Assembly: GCA_030141605.1 (NCBI GenBank)
Contig: JAQGDQ010000091.1
Span: forward strand, 310,001 to 374,000
Reading direction: 5' to 3'
Source of the DNA: Tubiluchus corallicola
Taxonomy: Eukaryota; Priapulida; Priapulimorpha; Priapulimorphida; Tubiluchidae
DNA length: 64,000 bases
Under the pieces are notes generated by a model that searched no databases, had not been told where the DNA came from, and saw nothing but the letters and a program-made list of their open reading frames with translations. Position numbers and translations under genes: made by a program. Of this stretch, positions 36,801 to 46,982 are shown piece by piece (the stretch's first letter is position 1; the number at the start of each line of letters is the position of its first letter).

Positions 36801-39800
36801 GTAAAATTTATTTGTTTTTACACATGCATATATGTAAATAGAAAAATTTCACTTATTTTATACAGACCTAGAATTGTGTGAAACTTGTCACTATAGTATG
36901 ACGAACCTACCAATTCACTAATACACCACAGTGTGTTGTTTACATTTACATTTAGCATGCTTACAAATATGCTTACATTAAGCAATCTTCTTGATATTGA
37001 GAAGTTCATGAAGAATGTTATATAGGGCTCAACTATTGTTGTTGGAATTTTCATTATTTCTGTGTAAACAATACGCTGTATGGAACGTTGACACATTGAT
37101 CACTGATGATGCAGCATTTGTCATGTTATAGTTTTACAGTTTTGAGTTTGCATGAAATGTATTTATGAAGTCTTGCTGTTAAATATAATTAATACTTACA
37201 GAGCTTAAGAACGGAATGCATCAAGTTGCAGCAACGAGTATGGGACTTGGAAAAACAGAACAAGATGCTGAGCTTGCTGTTGCAGAGCAGATTGAAATCT
37301 GCTAGTACACAAGGAACTACTAATGATCACTCGCCTACTGCAGCTCGATCACCGAGTCATGACCAGTTAGCTCTCAGTTCCATTTTACCTCAGGTGAAAT
37401 CCTGTATTACTAAGTATTATTCTAGTTATTGGTAATTTATCACACTGGTGAATTTTGTTTTAAACAATTACATACTATAGCTTATCTCAGTTTGAGTTTT
37501 TAATTATATTTGAAAAATGCTTAAGTGAATCTGTATTTGGTCCTTTTGATTCAAAAGGTAATGTATAATTTCACGGTTTTTACTTGTAGCAACATAATAC
37601 CCAAAATAAAGACTTGTGATAATTTTGAGGAAGAGGGAAACCTTTTGTTATGTGTTCAGATTGTTTCTTCCCCTTATCGGCATTTTGCCATAGCTTTATT
37701 GCTTCTTGCTTAAGCAATAACTTTAGCTGTTTTCTTACTGATAATAACTCAGTGTGGCACATGTTTTGCATAGTATAGATGTTAGCAAGGCTCCATAAAA
37801 ACTAATCGTAGTAATACTTATTGTTAAGTACGTAGTGATAAATATACTGCCTTACTGTTAACAGACCCATGAGTTGTATGTTATCTTATTTGACTTGCTT
37901 GACTTGTGTGTTTTTGTACAGGTTTCACAGTGTAATATACGAAGCGGCAAGTCTCTGAGTCCTGCAGAACAGCTTGTGTTGTTGCTAAATGCCCAGTCTG
38001 GTCAAAAGAGTAGCTCAGAAAAACCCGTGGACTCTGACCTGTTTTTGCAGTTGCTAAATTGCCAAGATGCTGCAGATCAGAGACCATTTGCTAGCCAGCT
38101 TGTAAGCCACTTCCTACCTAATGGGAAGCAAGAATCACTACCAAACACTCAGAAGATACCTCCTGATATAAAAGATAAGGTTTGTAAATTTTCTGTTACT
38201 GGAAATATTGAAGGCTATATTTTCTTGCACAGTATTATTATCAATTTAACAAAAACTGCATTGAAAAACTGCAGACTTTGATAGTTATTTAAGCGAGATC
38301 TGCTAATAGCTGTACATTATTTTTATCCATGTTTTCTTAACTCAGGCGCTCTTAAAAAACTTCGCCAGTAAAAGAAATTTTAGTAATATATAGAAATGTT
38401 CTTTCACTGCCGGTTTAAAAAATGTCATGCTTCCAATTTATTAGTTTGCAAATTTGCATAATCATGAAAGAGACTAAGAGAAATGTTTAACCAATCAGTG
38501 CAATCTTACAGGCATAGTAGTACATATTGTATTTAAAGAAATGTCTATTTTATTGCAGCAACAGTATCAGATTACAAATGATGCACAGGAGAGCTATTTG
38601 AATGGACCAAGTAACAACAGTAGCTGCTCACTGTATAATACAAGATCTGCTCTGCCTGTATCAAGAACCGTCCCTCCATTCAGGGACGATGGCCCGGTGA
38701 GCATGTCAAGTCCACGACCAAACCGACAGTCTTCTCAACTCACAGACAGTTTAACCGAGAAAAGCCAGGTTAATCCTACTCGGGATGATAAGCCAGTTGT
38801 TATGAGAAAACCAAAAGTAGCACAGGATCCAATAGCTAAACTGCACGAAATGGATCTTGATTTCTACAGCAACGATGAAGTTTGTAATTACGCTGATCAG
38901 TCTCAAGAGAAAACTGAGGACAATAAGCCCAATGAGAACATTGCTCAGTTTAAACGCATGCAAGAAATATTAAATTTCCATGCTAGTGGAATTTTTAAAC
39001 ATTCTGATCCAGATACATCTGTTGGTGCAGAGTTATTAAAACTCTCTGATTCATTTAATTCTGGAAATAGTGACGGTGCGCAACAAGAGAAAAAACATGC
39101 CCTTAAAACTGACCGGTCTTCGCTTTTACAAAACTACAACAATTTGTCGCTGTCTTTGAGTGAACTGATAGGAAGTACTTCATATAGTTTTGATGAAGGT
39201 GATAACATAATATCAGAAGATGCCAGCACAGCTGATTCAGCATCCTTGTCTAGCCAGTTACAAACACTAATGGATACAATGAAATACGTACAGTCAACAG
39301 TGGATGGTATTAGTGAATCATCTACTAATGAGCAATCTTCAGATATTCAGACAGACAGACTTTTTGTTCCGGATGAGATGTTGGCTTCAAATGAGGGAAA
39401 GTATTCACCTACAAGTGATGTAAATCTTCCTAACATTCACGTGAGTCCAGACAAAAAGCCTGCAGCAAGCTTGCATCAGAAGCTCTTACAATCAAATGAA
39501 TCTCCGACATATCAAGCAGCTAACTCAGAAATCGTTACTTCTGTGGTAAAAAATGGTGAAATATTTGTTTGTAGTGAATCAAGGAGACACAGCCTTGGTG
39601 ATAAAGATAGCAATATTCCATATGAGTGTTTGGAACAGCCATGTCCAACCCGCCCAAATTCTCTTGTTATAGGTGGCCCTAGTGAAGAACAAGTGGAAAG
39701 AGGTGGTTCTGAACATGTTGATGCTAAATCAGATCAGCATAGTAAAGAGGATGAAACAAACACACCAACTCCCACCAATTCTTCTAAATCAACTGTGAGC

Positions 39801-42800
39801 TTTCATTCCGAAGGAAAAAGTAATGTAGGGAAACCCAGCGATTCATTGGTTATTGAAAAATCAGCTTGCACAGATAATGCTAGCAATAAGCAGCCTGAAT
39901 CTGCTTTTGAAAGTATTGTAGATGATGCTGGTAACAAAGATCCAATCTCAGCTGTCATAATTTCTAGTACTGATTTAAAAAATTCTAATCAAAATGTAAG
40001 CTGTTCCTCAGAAGCAACTAACAGTATAGCCAGTCAAAGGAAAGATGAGTCAGATCCTGTGCAAGATATTAAGCAGTCTCCTTCATCAGGATCAGCAACT
40101 AGCAGTGATGCATCACCTAATGAAGGGGTTACATTCCAAATAGAGCAAGAAGCAAAGAAAAGACGTAGTGGTCTAGTTGAAGAGGCAACAGTTAACTCTC
40201 CAAGTGGAGAAAATCAGACTTCATCTGCAAATGCTGCTAAACCAGTTCACAGAGAATATGTTGTAAATTGTGCTTATGATGTAGTTACTGGTTCTAGTGC
40301 AGTGATTACTGGCTCTGTAAAATCGATAACTGGTGAAACAAAGTCTTCTGTTTTATCACCTATTGATCATGTTGGCCAATTCATAGGGAGCCGTGATGAA
40401 GGTTACTCTACCATGTCTAGTCGATCTAGTGATATGACTGAGTCCAGATCTGTCGATGGAGCTAGTAGTAGAAGCCCCTTACAGAGTCCGGTAAGAAAAC
40501 GCGAAGTCGTTGAAGGAAATGTTAATAGTATTGAAGAAGACTGTAATACTGTTAAACGGATCACTGACAGCTGGGAAGTTTATCGAGTTAATGACCCGCT
40601 TTGTCAAGATTTGTCAAGTCCAAAAAGATCCAGCAGTAGCCCTCGAAGCTCTATTCACATTGGTTCTCATCCGTCCAGTCCAGTGAAGACTGTATCATCT
40701 CCTAAGCTAGTTCATTCACCAAAACGATTTTTTACTTCCCCCCAAAGAAACAGTGATGTAACTGCTGGAGCAAAATTTATACATAGCCTACCCGACCATC
40801 ATGAGGAACAAATTCTTTCAGTTACAGATGATGGAAGTCATCACATGAGCTATGTTGAACAAGAAGGTCCCCAGTATCCTAGATTGGCTTCTCCAACAAT
40901 AGTGCCAAGGTATGTTAAACGTAAGTCTAACAGTTTACCAGGACATTATGGGCGCGGCAGAGCCATCTGCATTAATCTAAATGAATACAAATCTAGCAGT
41001 CTGGATGACTTGGTTGGTGGTGATGATTCCAGCACCTGTGACAGTGATAGTTCTTTTGGTTCTAACAAAAGCACAGAACGGGTGCGTCAGCTGTGCAAGG
41101 TGTTTGAGCCTGATGGTGAAGCAGATTCTGTATGCCATTCTGAGTCTTTAAACACTGTCTCTCCGGGTGACACTGACAACAGTTACCAGCACAATTCATA
41201 TCCACCATATTCTCGTTCTGTGAAACGGAAAACTCGCACATGTACACAGATAATTTCCCTCTCAAGTGATGATAATTCCCAGGTGATCGCAGTGAGTAAA
41301 TACAAAGGTGCAAAAACTGCTATGGGCATCAACGGACTCATTACAAAATGGAAGCATGAACGTTTGATAAATTCTGATTCTAATCTAAGTGATTTGACTC
41401 CAGATACGAGTGTGCTGTATGGAAGCCCAGATAGTTCAACGTCGTCTGTTATACCACCATATGTACCTGCAAGCAGTGATTACTTGGGAACCGGTGATTG
41501 GCATCAGGTAGAGCGAAATCGTAGTTTAACTAAAAAGAACAGTTTACCTACCACTTGGGAAATTGACGAGCTGGAACCAGCCCCAGAAACACATAGCGAA
41601 ACTGTGCGCAATAACATTAATGATATGGCTAACAGTGTTCCAACTTGTTGGATGTATAGCGAACCGCAGCTGCCACCTATGAGTAGAAAATACAGTCTAC
41701 CTGAGAAATTGTCTGATGTGAAAAAGGCTCAGACAGCTTCAGAATTAAAGAACAAAAGCAGTTTATTTAATAAACATATTAGTACACCAGGTCGGATACC
41801 TCCACATGGTAACGCAGCTTCAGTAGATAAAACTACAAAACCATCAACATTATCTCATTTACCTTCATCAGAACCTACCTCAGAAGCTCTGCCATCATCT
41901 GTGCAGGCAAAAGCAGCAAAAGGATTGTTTGGCAATAGAACAACTCTTCCTGGACTTGTAAATAAAGAGAAGTCATTTGAAAAGAAACCGTCTGCAACCA
42001 CAACGAGTAAAAATAAGTATTTTAATTTGTCGCCACGTAAAAGCCAACCAGTAACCAGTGGAACGGATTCTTTACTTGGAAACGATGATCAGAATTTGAT
42101 TCCGCCTTCTAAAGCTATAAGGGAGAGACATAGTTCGGGTAGCAAAAGCTGTGCTTCTCAACTTCATACAAGTATTCCTTCTAAGCTTCCAATTTCTGGC
42201 AGTCAAACTCAGAAGCAAGGTTTGTATTACAATTTTTCTTAAAAATTGGTAGACTCTAAAAATGACTTTGTTTGCATTCTAATCACTTTACTACAAATGC
42301 ATTTAATTTATTTAGTTTAGTACAAAAGCACTTGAATTAAATATGTTAGTATTTAACTTTGTGTAAGAGTGTTTGGTTTAGTTCCAAGCTGTTTTGTTGC
42401 TGTAATTTACATTAGTTTCATTTAATTTAGTATGACAGATGCATAGGTTAAATATACAAAATTAGTTTGTGCATTATTCAATGTGTTTTAGTATGAATTT
42501 TATTAGCCAAATTGCTTATTTACATTTTATTTGTCTACAGTGCCTTGGCGATCTCCACTGCCATCCATCAGCACTACCAACCCTCCTTGCAGTAATGCTC
42601 CGGAACGTCCCGCATCTACCACAGGCTTTGATGAAGATGATCTAGCAGCATTCGGTGATGAAGCAGCTGTAAAACTGCTAACTCCATCTGAGGACGAAAG
42701 CGAAGGAGATATGTCCGGTGACAGGCGAGACAGGTTGTCGCCGCCAGAACACGCTCGTGCCATTTCCACCCCTGCATCGTCATTGAAACAACCAAGTGCA

Positions 42801-45800
42801 GCTAACTCTGTGAATATCAATGTAAATGACTGTTTGGTAAGGAGCTTCTCGTATTAATAAGTTCATTTTTGTATGTTTACATGGATTCTTTTTTGGATAT
42901 ATCCACTGATGTACATCACATAATTATACTGAAAGTATTTCTTTAGGACTTTGTGAATTTTTTTTATTAATGTTCCTGCTTACTATAACTAAGTCCATTA
43001 GTATAAACATGTGTGCAACGTAAAATCTGTTACTGTTAAGGCTGTCTGTAGTTGTGGTTTTAAAGCCGGTAAATCTTCGAAAGAAACTTCACTGCTGAAA
43101 TTCAAAAATTGTTAACAGTGCGTTTTTGTAATTCATTGCTACTCTAAAACTAAAAAATGTCTAATTGTACAGGATTCAGTGCTAAGTGATGACAGCTCTG
43201 ATATATCTATTGATGACATTAATGTGAATTACACTGATGTATGGAAAAATACAGGAGAGAAATCATTGCTGTCATATGGTAATGGCAAAGAGGTAAAACA
43301 GCTGCTTATGCAGTGTTTGTTAAAAAATTAATTCTAGAGCAAAGTAATTAATTGTCATTGATATAGATGTATCAGCATTTATCGAAGTGAGAAATGATTT
43401 TTTATTTTTGGAAACAAGTAAGTTATTAGGTTTTTTATGTTTCATAATTGGTTTTAGCTTTTTGTAGACAGCATTAATGACAGTACTAATTCACATGCAT
43501 GTTTTTTATAGTTGCTGGTATTGCTAAGTTCAGTGTTCAGAAGAATTTCTGAAATATATTGCAGGAAGGAAAAATTACATAATGTGTGCTGGATTTGTAA
43601 CTTTTGCTTCTTCCAACTCTTCATTTTCTCTGCTTAGCAGTCCGTTAATGATTTATGTTCCGTTATTTTTCACCGTGTATTTAGTTGAACATTCTAAACA
43701 GTGATTTGGTTACTCTAAATTTTCATGTATTTTAGGTTACTGATTGTGCTCAGGACAAAACAGACGATAATCATTCCTGGAATTTGGAAGAAGGTCATGG
43801 CAAATTATCTCCACCAAATAAAGATATCAATAATCTCTTGAAAAATGAAGATTTAAGTCCAGTGCGTAGCAACAAAAGTGGCGATTATTCGATCATTACA
43901 ATGACAGATCTTAACTGTACAGTGGGAAGTACTGAAGGAAATGGGAAGTCTTCTTCCAGCGAGTCATGGGTGAATATAAGCGACCCAAGGTCACCAACTC
44001 ACAGTAGTCAGACAGACAGCACATCTACATTGCAAGATTTGTCGCCTGATGGTACAAGCTCTGAGCACGTGGGTCAAACTAATACTAGTTTTAGCGATAT
44101 GAGTACAGATATTGCTGTTGTTAACAACAATAATTATATGTTAGATTTAAATGTGAGTGAGGAAATTCGTGATGATTCCGGTAGACCGCATGTTGATTGT
44201 GAACAGGCACTTCCTTCTCGTAAAGATGTTGCTGAGAGTGATAATGAAAAAGACGATGAGGTACCATCACCTTCTTCAAATGGTAGTTCGTCATTTGAAC
44301 TAATTCCGTCAGATTTTATCATTAATTCATCCACTGAATTTAACGAAAATGAAACGCAAGAGAAAAGTTCAATGAAAAACAAAGATAAATTCAAAATTGT
44401 ATCACCTAAATCCAAACTAGCAAAGCCGGCTTCATCTTTATCCACTTCTGCAAAACTCGGTGACAGCAGAAATTCTCTCAAACCAGTTGGCAAAGTGTTG
44501 CCAAATCTTCATAATGTGCCTGATACAGAAATTACCAATGCTGCTGAAAAATTTGTATTAAAAACTGTGGGAGATAATGCAACAGATATGAGCCCATCTG
44601 AGAGCAAGGCTGTTACCCAGGCAGCATCAGGGCATTTTACTTCACACTTACCATCCAAGGTGACATGTAAGAGTAAACTACCAACAGCTTTCTCACAACC
44701 ATGTACAAGTCCTAAAAGGCAGTTGGCACTAAAACCGACAGACAAGAATTTGCCTAGTAATGGTCAGGCTTCTTTTTCTGCATCTGCTAGAACACAAAGT
44801 GCACTTTCTCCACCACGTAGTCCTATTAGGAAATCTGATGTTGTGGTACCACCACGAAGCCCAACAAAAAAGCCATCAGAATTTAAGAGACTATCACCGT
44901 CACCAAGTCCCATCAAGTCCTTTACTCCTGACTCGTCAGAGAGTCCAAAAACTTCTCATAGTCCTTTTAGAGCTCAAAGTGCTAATCAGTCACCTGGTGG
45001 CAGATCAATTACCAGTCCATCCAGGATGCGAACTCCCGATTCTTCCTCGTGTTTTAAGCTCGAAAAAGGAAGCAGAAAGGAGGGAACCGGTAACTCATTA
45101 AACTCTCCACAGAACGTAAGGTCACACATTGCTAGTTTAAAACAGTTTAGTCAGAGGACAGCAGCCCAAACTACACATGATTCACCGGAAAAAAGTATGA
45201 GCTCCCAGAGTCGGAGACCTGCATCGCCTCTTGCTCAGGCATCATCTGATGGTGTTGACAGTGTGATTCAGTCACATTTACGCAATTCTCCATCTACTAG
45301 TCCTGTAAGATCGACACCAAGTCCACAAGCTTCAGAATGTGTACTAGACACAACTCCAAAACTTATTAAAAAGGGAATTCCTAAACCAGCCATCAAACAA
45401 AACCGGCTCAATAAAAGTCCCTCAGTTTCAAAATCGACTGAAAATGGAGTTGTGAAGAGTAGACTTCCTGGATTGAAATCAGGTGATTTCAATAAACAGT
45501 TTCCAACTATAAGCTCACCCCACTTAACTAGACCGCCTTTGAAAAGTGGCACAGCAACCAGTGTTATGAAAGTCACCAGTTTCATGAAGAATGCTTCAAC
45601 CTCAAAGCCACTTCCTGAGAAAGTTGAAAAACCACTGACACCAAAAAGTAAATTTTCGCAGTTCGGCTTTCGGTCACCCAAAATAGAGCGAAGTTTGAAA
45701 CTAGGTAGAAAAACGGGCGAACACAATTCCTCCTCTACCAACGAGCAGTTGAATGCCAATGGATGTCTTTCAAAAAGCCAGAAAAGCAAAAGTGATTCAA

Positions 45801-46982
45801 AGATTGTTACTTCTCCAAAAATTGGAAGGCTGAAGGCAGGAATTGGAAATGAAAAACAGTCTAATGGGACAGCTAAACGAATACAAGCAACTTCACAGCA
45901 GGTTTGTTTTTAAGTGCTAAGTAAAAACTTTGTTATATTAAATTAATTCCTCAGAAGCAAAAATATTCTGATAATTGCAGTTTGATGATTCTTTTCTATG
46001 CTTCCAACGCAAGCTTCTTTTTAACTAGGTTATACATAAGGGGGTATTGCTTTACCCCGATGATCACATTTATGGCTTATTTATCAGTTAGCTCAATCTG
46101 TCTGTCAGTTATTAAACAGGTTTTTTTACAAGATTTTACTATTTTAGAAAGAACTCGATGAGCTGCATTCAGCTACCAATGTTAGCAGTGATGGAGAAAG
46201 TGACAATTCCATAGATTGCAGTATCAGTCCATCATGTGATACTCACAGTTAGTAGTTTTTATGATATTGATGTTGATTTTATAACACTCAACTTTTTCGA
46301 CAAAGATCGGGTTAATCTACTTTGAAACATGTATTTAATAGAGTAAAGTTACAGTAGTACAAGCTAACAGCATTTTTACAAGTTAGTTTTAATTGGAAGA
46401 CTTCTGTTGTAACATTTCAGTGTATTTTATAGAATCTAGAGCTTCATATATCCTGGAAATGTTTTATCCACATTTGCTTATGTAACTGCAGAAATTGCAA
46501 GTTATACATTACCTCTTTACAATAGTTTCTTACTAATGGCAACCTTTTTGATGGTTTTTTTGGTTGGAGATACGTATTTTTAATTGAGCCAGAGCAATAG
46601 GAAAAGTTTTCTTGAGTAAAAATTATATTCTGTTAAGTGATGTTCTTCAAGCGAGAGAGAAATTGATACATTATTTTTAATTTTAGGTAAAGATAAACAA
46701 AAATCTCCGATACGACCTCGAAAGCCATTCTTCGGCATCAAAGATTTCTTTCATCGATTTAGCGATAAAGAGAAGCAGGCATTGCACTCATTTGATTTCT
46801 TAGCAGAGGAATCAGACTTTCCATCTCCTGATGACAGTACTGGAGTTTCACCAGCCATTATTAATGGAGCCGGCGGAAAAGTGGAGCGACTGTCAGAGAG
46901 CACTGTGGAGTCTCCGGAAAACATGTCCGAAAATGATTTTTCCATGAGTGACACTTGTGCAGAGGATTATCAGACAGACTAA
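33709..46982 (+). CDS. NCKAP5: Nck-associated protein 5-like (NCKAP5/NCKAP5L homologue), 5' incomplete
   Basis: Twelve exons splice in phase (33709-33842, 34455-34635, 35092-35133, 36215-36385, 37202-37393, 37922-38179, 38559-42219, 42541-42836, 43173-43292, 43736-45901, 46148-46247, 46687-46982). Together they encode 2538 residues plus stop, and all introns are GT-AG. The first 240 or so residues are coiled coil and match the vertebrate NCKAP5/NCKAP5L N-terminal block in order: an ENERTLRIEAEYRMQE segment, MEDVIKQL, an acidic linker, YERCLDEIANQVVQA, then RVWDLEKQNKMLSLLLQ. The remainder is a long Ser/Pro/Asn-rich, probably disordered tail with many SP sites, which is also typical of the family. 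By family knowledge these proteins bind Nck SH3 domains, and NCKAP5L (Cep169) works at centrosomes and microtubule plus ends. The exon(s) with the start codon and the beginning of the coiled coil were not found. Confidence 0.9.
34455..34635 (+). CDS. NCKAP5: NCKAP5-like exon b (coiled coil)
   Basis: Residues 45-105. The acceptor is a T-run plus TTAG and the donor CTG/GTAATT. It begins MEDVIKQLMQCKGKIDELQQ after the split codon, matching the family's MEETVRNLLQ position, and continues as coiled coil to KRMEAL. It ends in phase 0. Confidence 0.9.
35092..35133 (+). CDS. NCKAP5: NCKAP5-like 42-bp acidic microexon
   Basis: Fourteen codons (LSALGESEQDGEEE) lie between a CTTTTTTCAAG acceptor and a GAG/GTAGGG donor, phase 0 to phase 0. 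Inclusion keeps the frame between exons b and d and supplies an acidic linker where vertebrate NCKAP5 has VDEDSRSESSSTDEG. It may be alternatively spliced, since skipping it also keeps frame. Confidence 0.72.
36215..36385 (+). CDS. NCKAP5: NCKAP5-like exon d (core conserved coiled coil)
   Basis: Fifty-seven codons (residues 120-176). This is the most family-diagnostic exon: FRALVERLKALEQQNSNL, then EYERCLDEIANQVVQAVMAQK, near-identical in pattern to vertebrate NCKAP5. The acceptor is TTTGCCAG and the donor AAG/GTTTTT. Phase 0 at both ends. Confidence 0.95.
37202..37393 (+). CDS. NCKAP5: NCKAP5-like exon e (end of coiled coil)
   Basis: Sixty-four codons (residues 177-240). It carries SLRTECIKLQQRVWDLEKQN and KMLSLLLQSRL, matching the vertebrate LREECVKLKTRVFDLEQQN block, then turns Ser/Thr-rich. 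The acceptor is ATACTTACAG and the donor CAG/GTGAAA. Confidence 0.95.
37922..38179 (+). CDS. NCKAP5: NCKAP5-like exon f
   Basis: Eighty-six codons (residues 241-326), phase 0 to 0. It contains SPAEQLVLLLNAQSG and DSDLFLQLLNCQDAADQ, two short Leu-rich amphipathic stretches of unknown role, and ends IPPDIKDK. The acceptor TTTTTGTACAG/GTTTCACAG could also be used 9 bp downstream (CACAG/TGT) without a frame change. Confidence 0.88.
38559..42219 (+). CDS. NCKAP5: NCKAP5-like giant exon g (disordered Ser/Pro-rich)
   Basis: An exon of 3661 bp (1220 codons plus one base) between TTTATTGCAG and AAGCAAG/GTTTGT. The product is low-complexity Ser/Asn/Asp-rich. It has a tandem S/T-P block at about 40609-40755 (SSPKRSSSSPRSS, SSPVK, SSPKL, HSPKR, TSPQR), a DEGYSTMSSRSS motif, three basic-x-x-S-L-P motifs, and TSIPSKLP near its end (about 42168-42191). 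Long central exons are also typical of the vertebrate family. The internal ATG at 38541 lies in the intron's last bases and is not a start. Confidence 0.95.
42541..42836 (+). CDS. NCKAP5: NCKAP5-like exon h
   Basis: A 296-bp exon that completes the split Val codon from exon g (phase 1 to phase 0). It encodes PWRSPLPSIS, the acidic FDEDDLAAFGDEAAVKLLTP and SEDESEGDMSGDRRDRLSPP. The acceptor is TTTGTCTACAG and the donor TTG/GTAAGG. Confidence 0.92.
43173..43292 (+). CDS. NCKAP5: NCKAP5-like exon i (40 codons)
   Basis: Phase 0 to phase 0, 120 bp. It is acidic: DSVLSDDSSDISIDDINVN, then WKNTGEKSLLSYGNGKE. The acceptor is AATTGTACAG and the donor GAG/GTAAAA. Skipping would keep frame. Confidence 0.88.
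43736..45901 (+). CDS. NCKAP5: NCKAP5-like large exon j (Ser/Pro/Lys-rich)
   Basis: A 2166-bp exon (722 codons), phase 0 at both ends, between TGTATTTTAG and CAG/GTTTGT. The N-terminal third is acidic and Ser-rich. The rest is basic and SP-rich, with two PxxPx(K/R) SH3-ligand motifs (PPRSPIRK and PPRSPTKK, about 44807-44880) and repeated SPxK/R sites. It contains KSRLPGLKSG and the basic SPKIGRLKAGIG segment. Nck SH3 binding is inferred from the motif type and family name, not shown. Confidence 0.93.
46148..46247 (+). CDS. NCKAP5: NCKAP5-like exon k
   Basis: A 100-bp exon (33 codons plus one base), KELDELHSATNVSSDGESDN... The acceptor is TATTTTAG and the donor CACA/GTTAGT. If the donor were not used, an in-frame TAG would end the protein two bases later. 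The next exon restores a Ser codon across the junction, which supports splicing but leaves a short alternative C-terminus possible. Confidence 0.85.
46687..46982 (+). CDS. NCKAP5: NCKAP5-like terminal coding exon l
   Basis: A 296-bp coding part ending in TAA at 46980-46982. It begins with the Ser completed across the junction, then a strongly basic/aromatic RPRKPFFGIKDFFHRFSDKE. An acidic Ser-rich end (ENMSENDFSMSD...EDYQTD) follows. The acceptor is TAATTTTAG. The phase fits exon k exactly. Confidence 0.92.
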
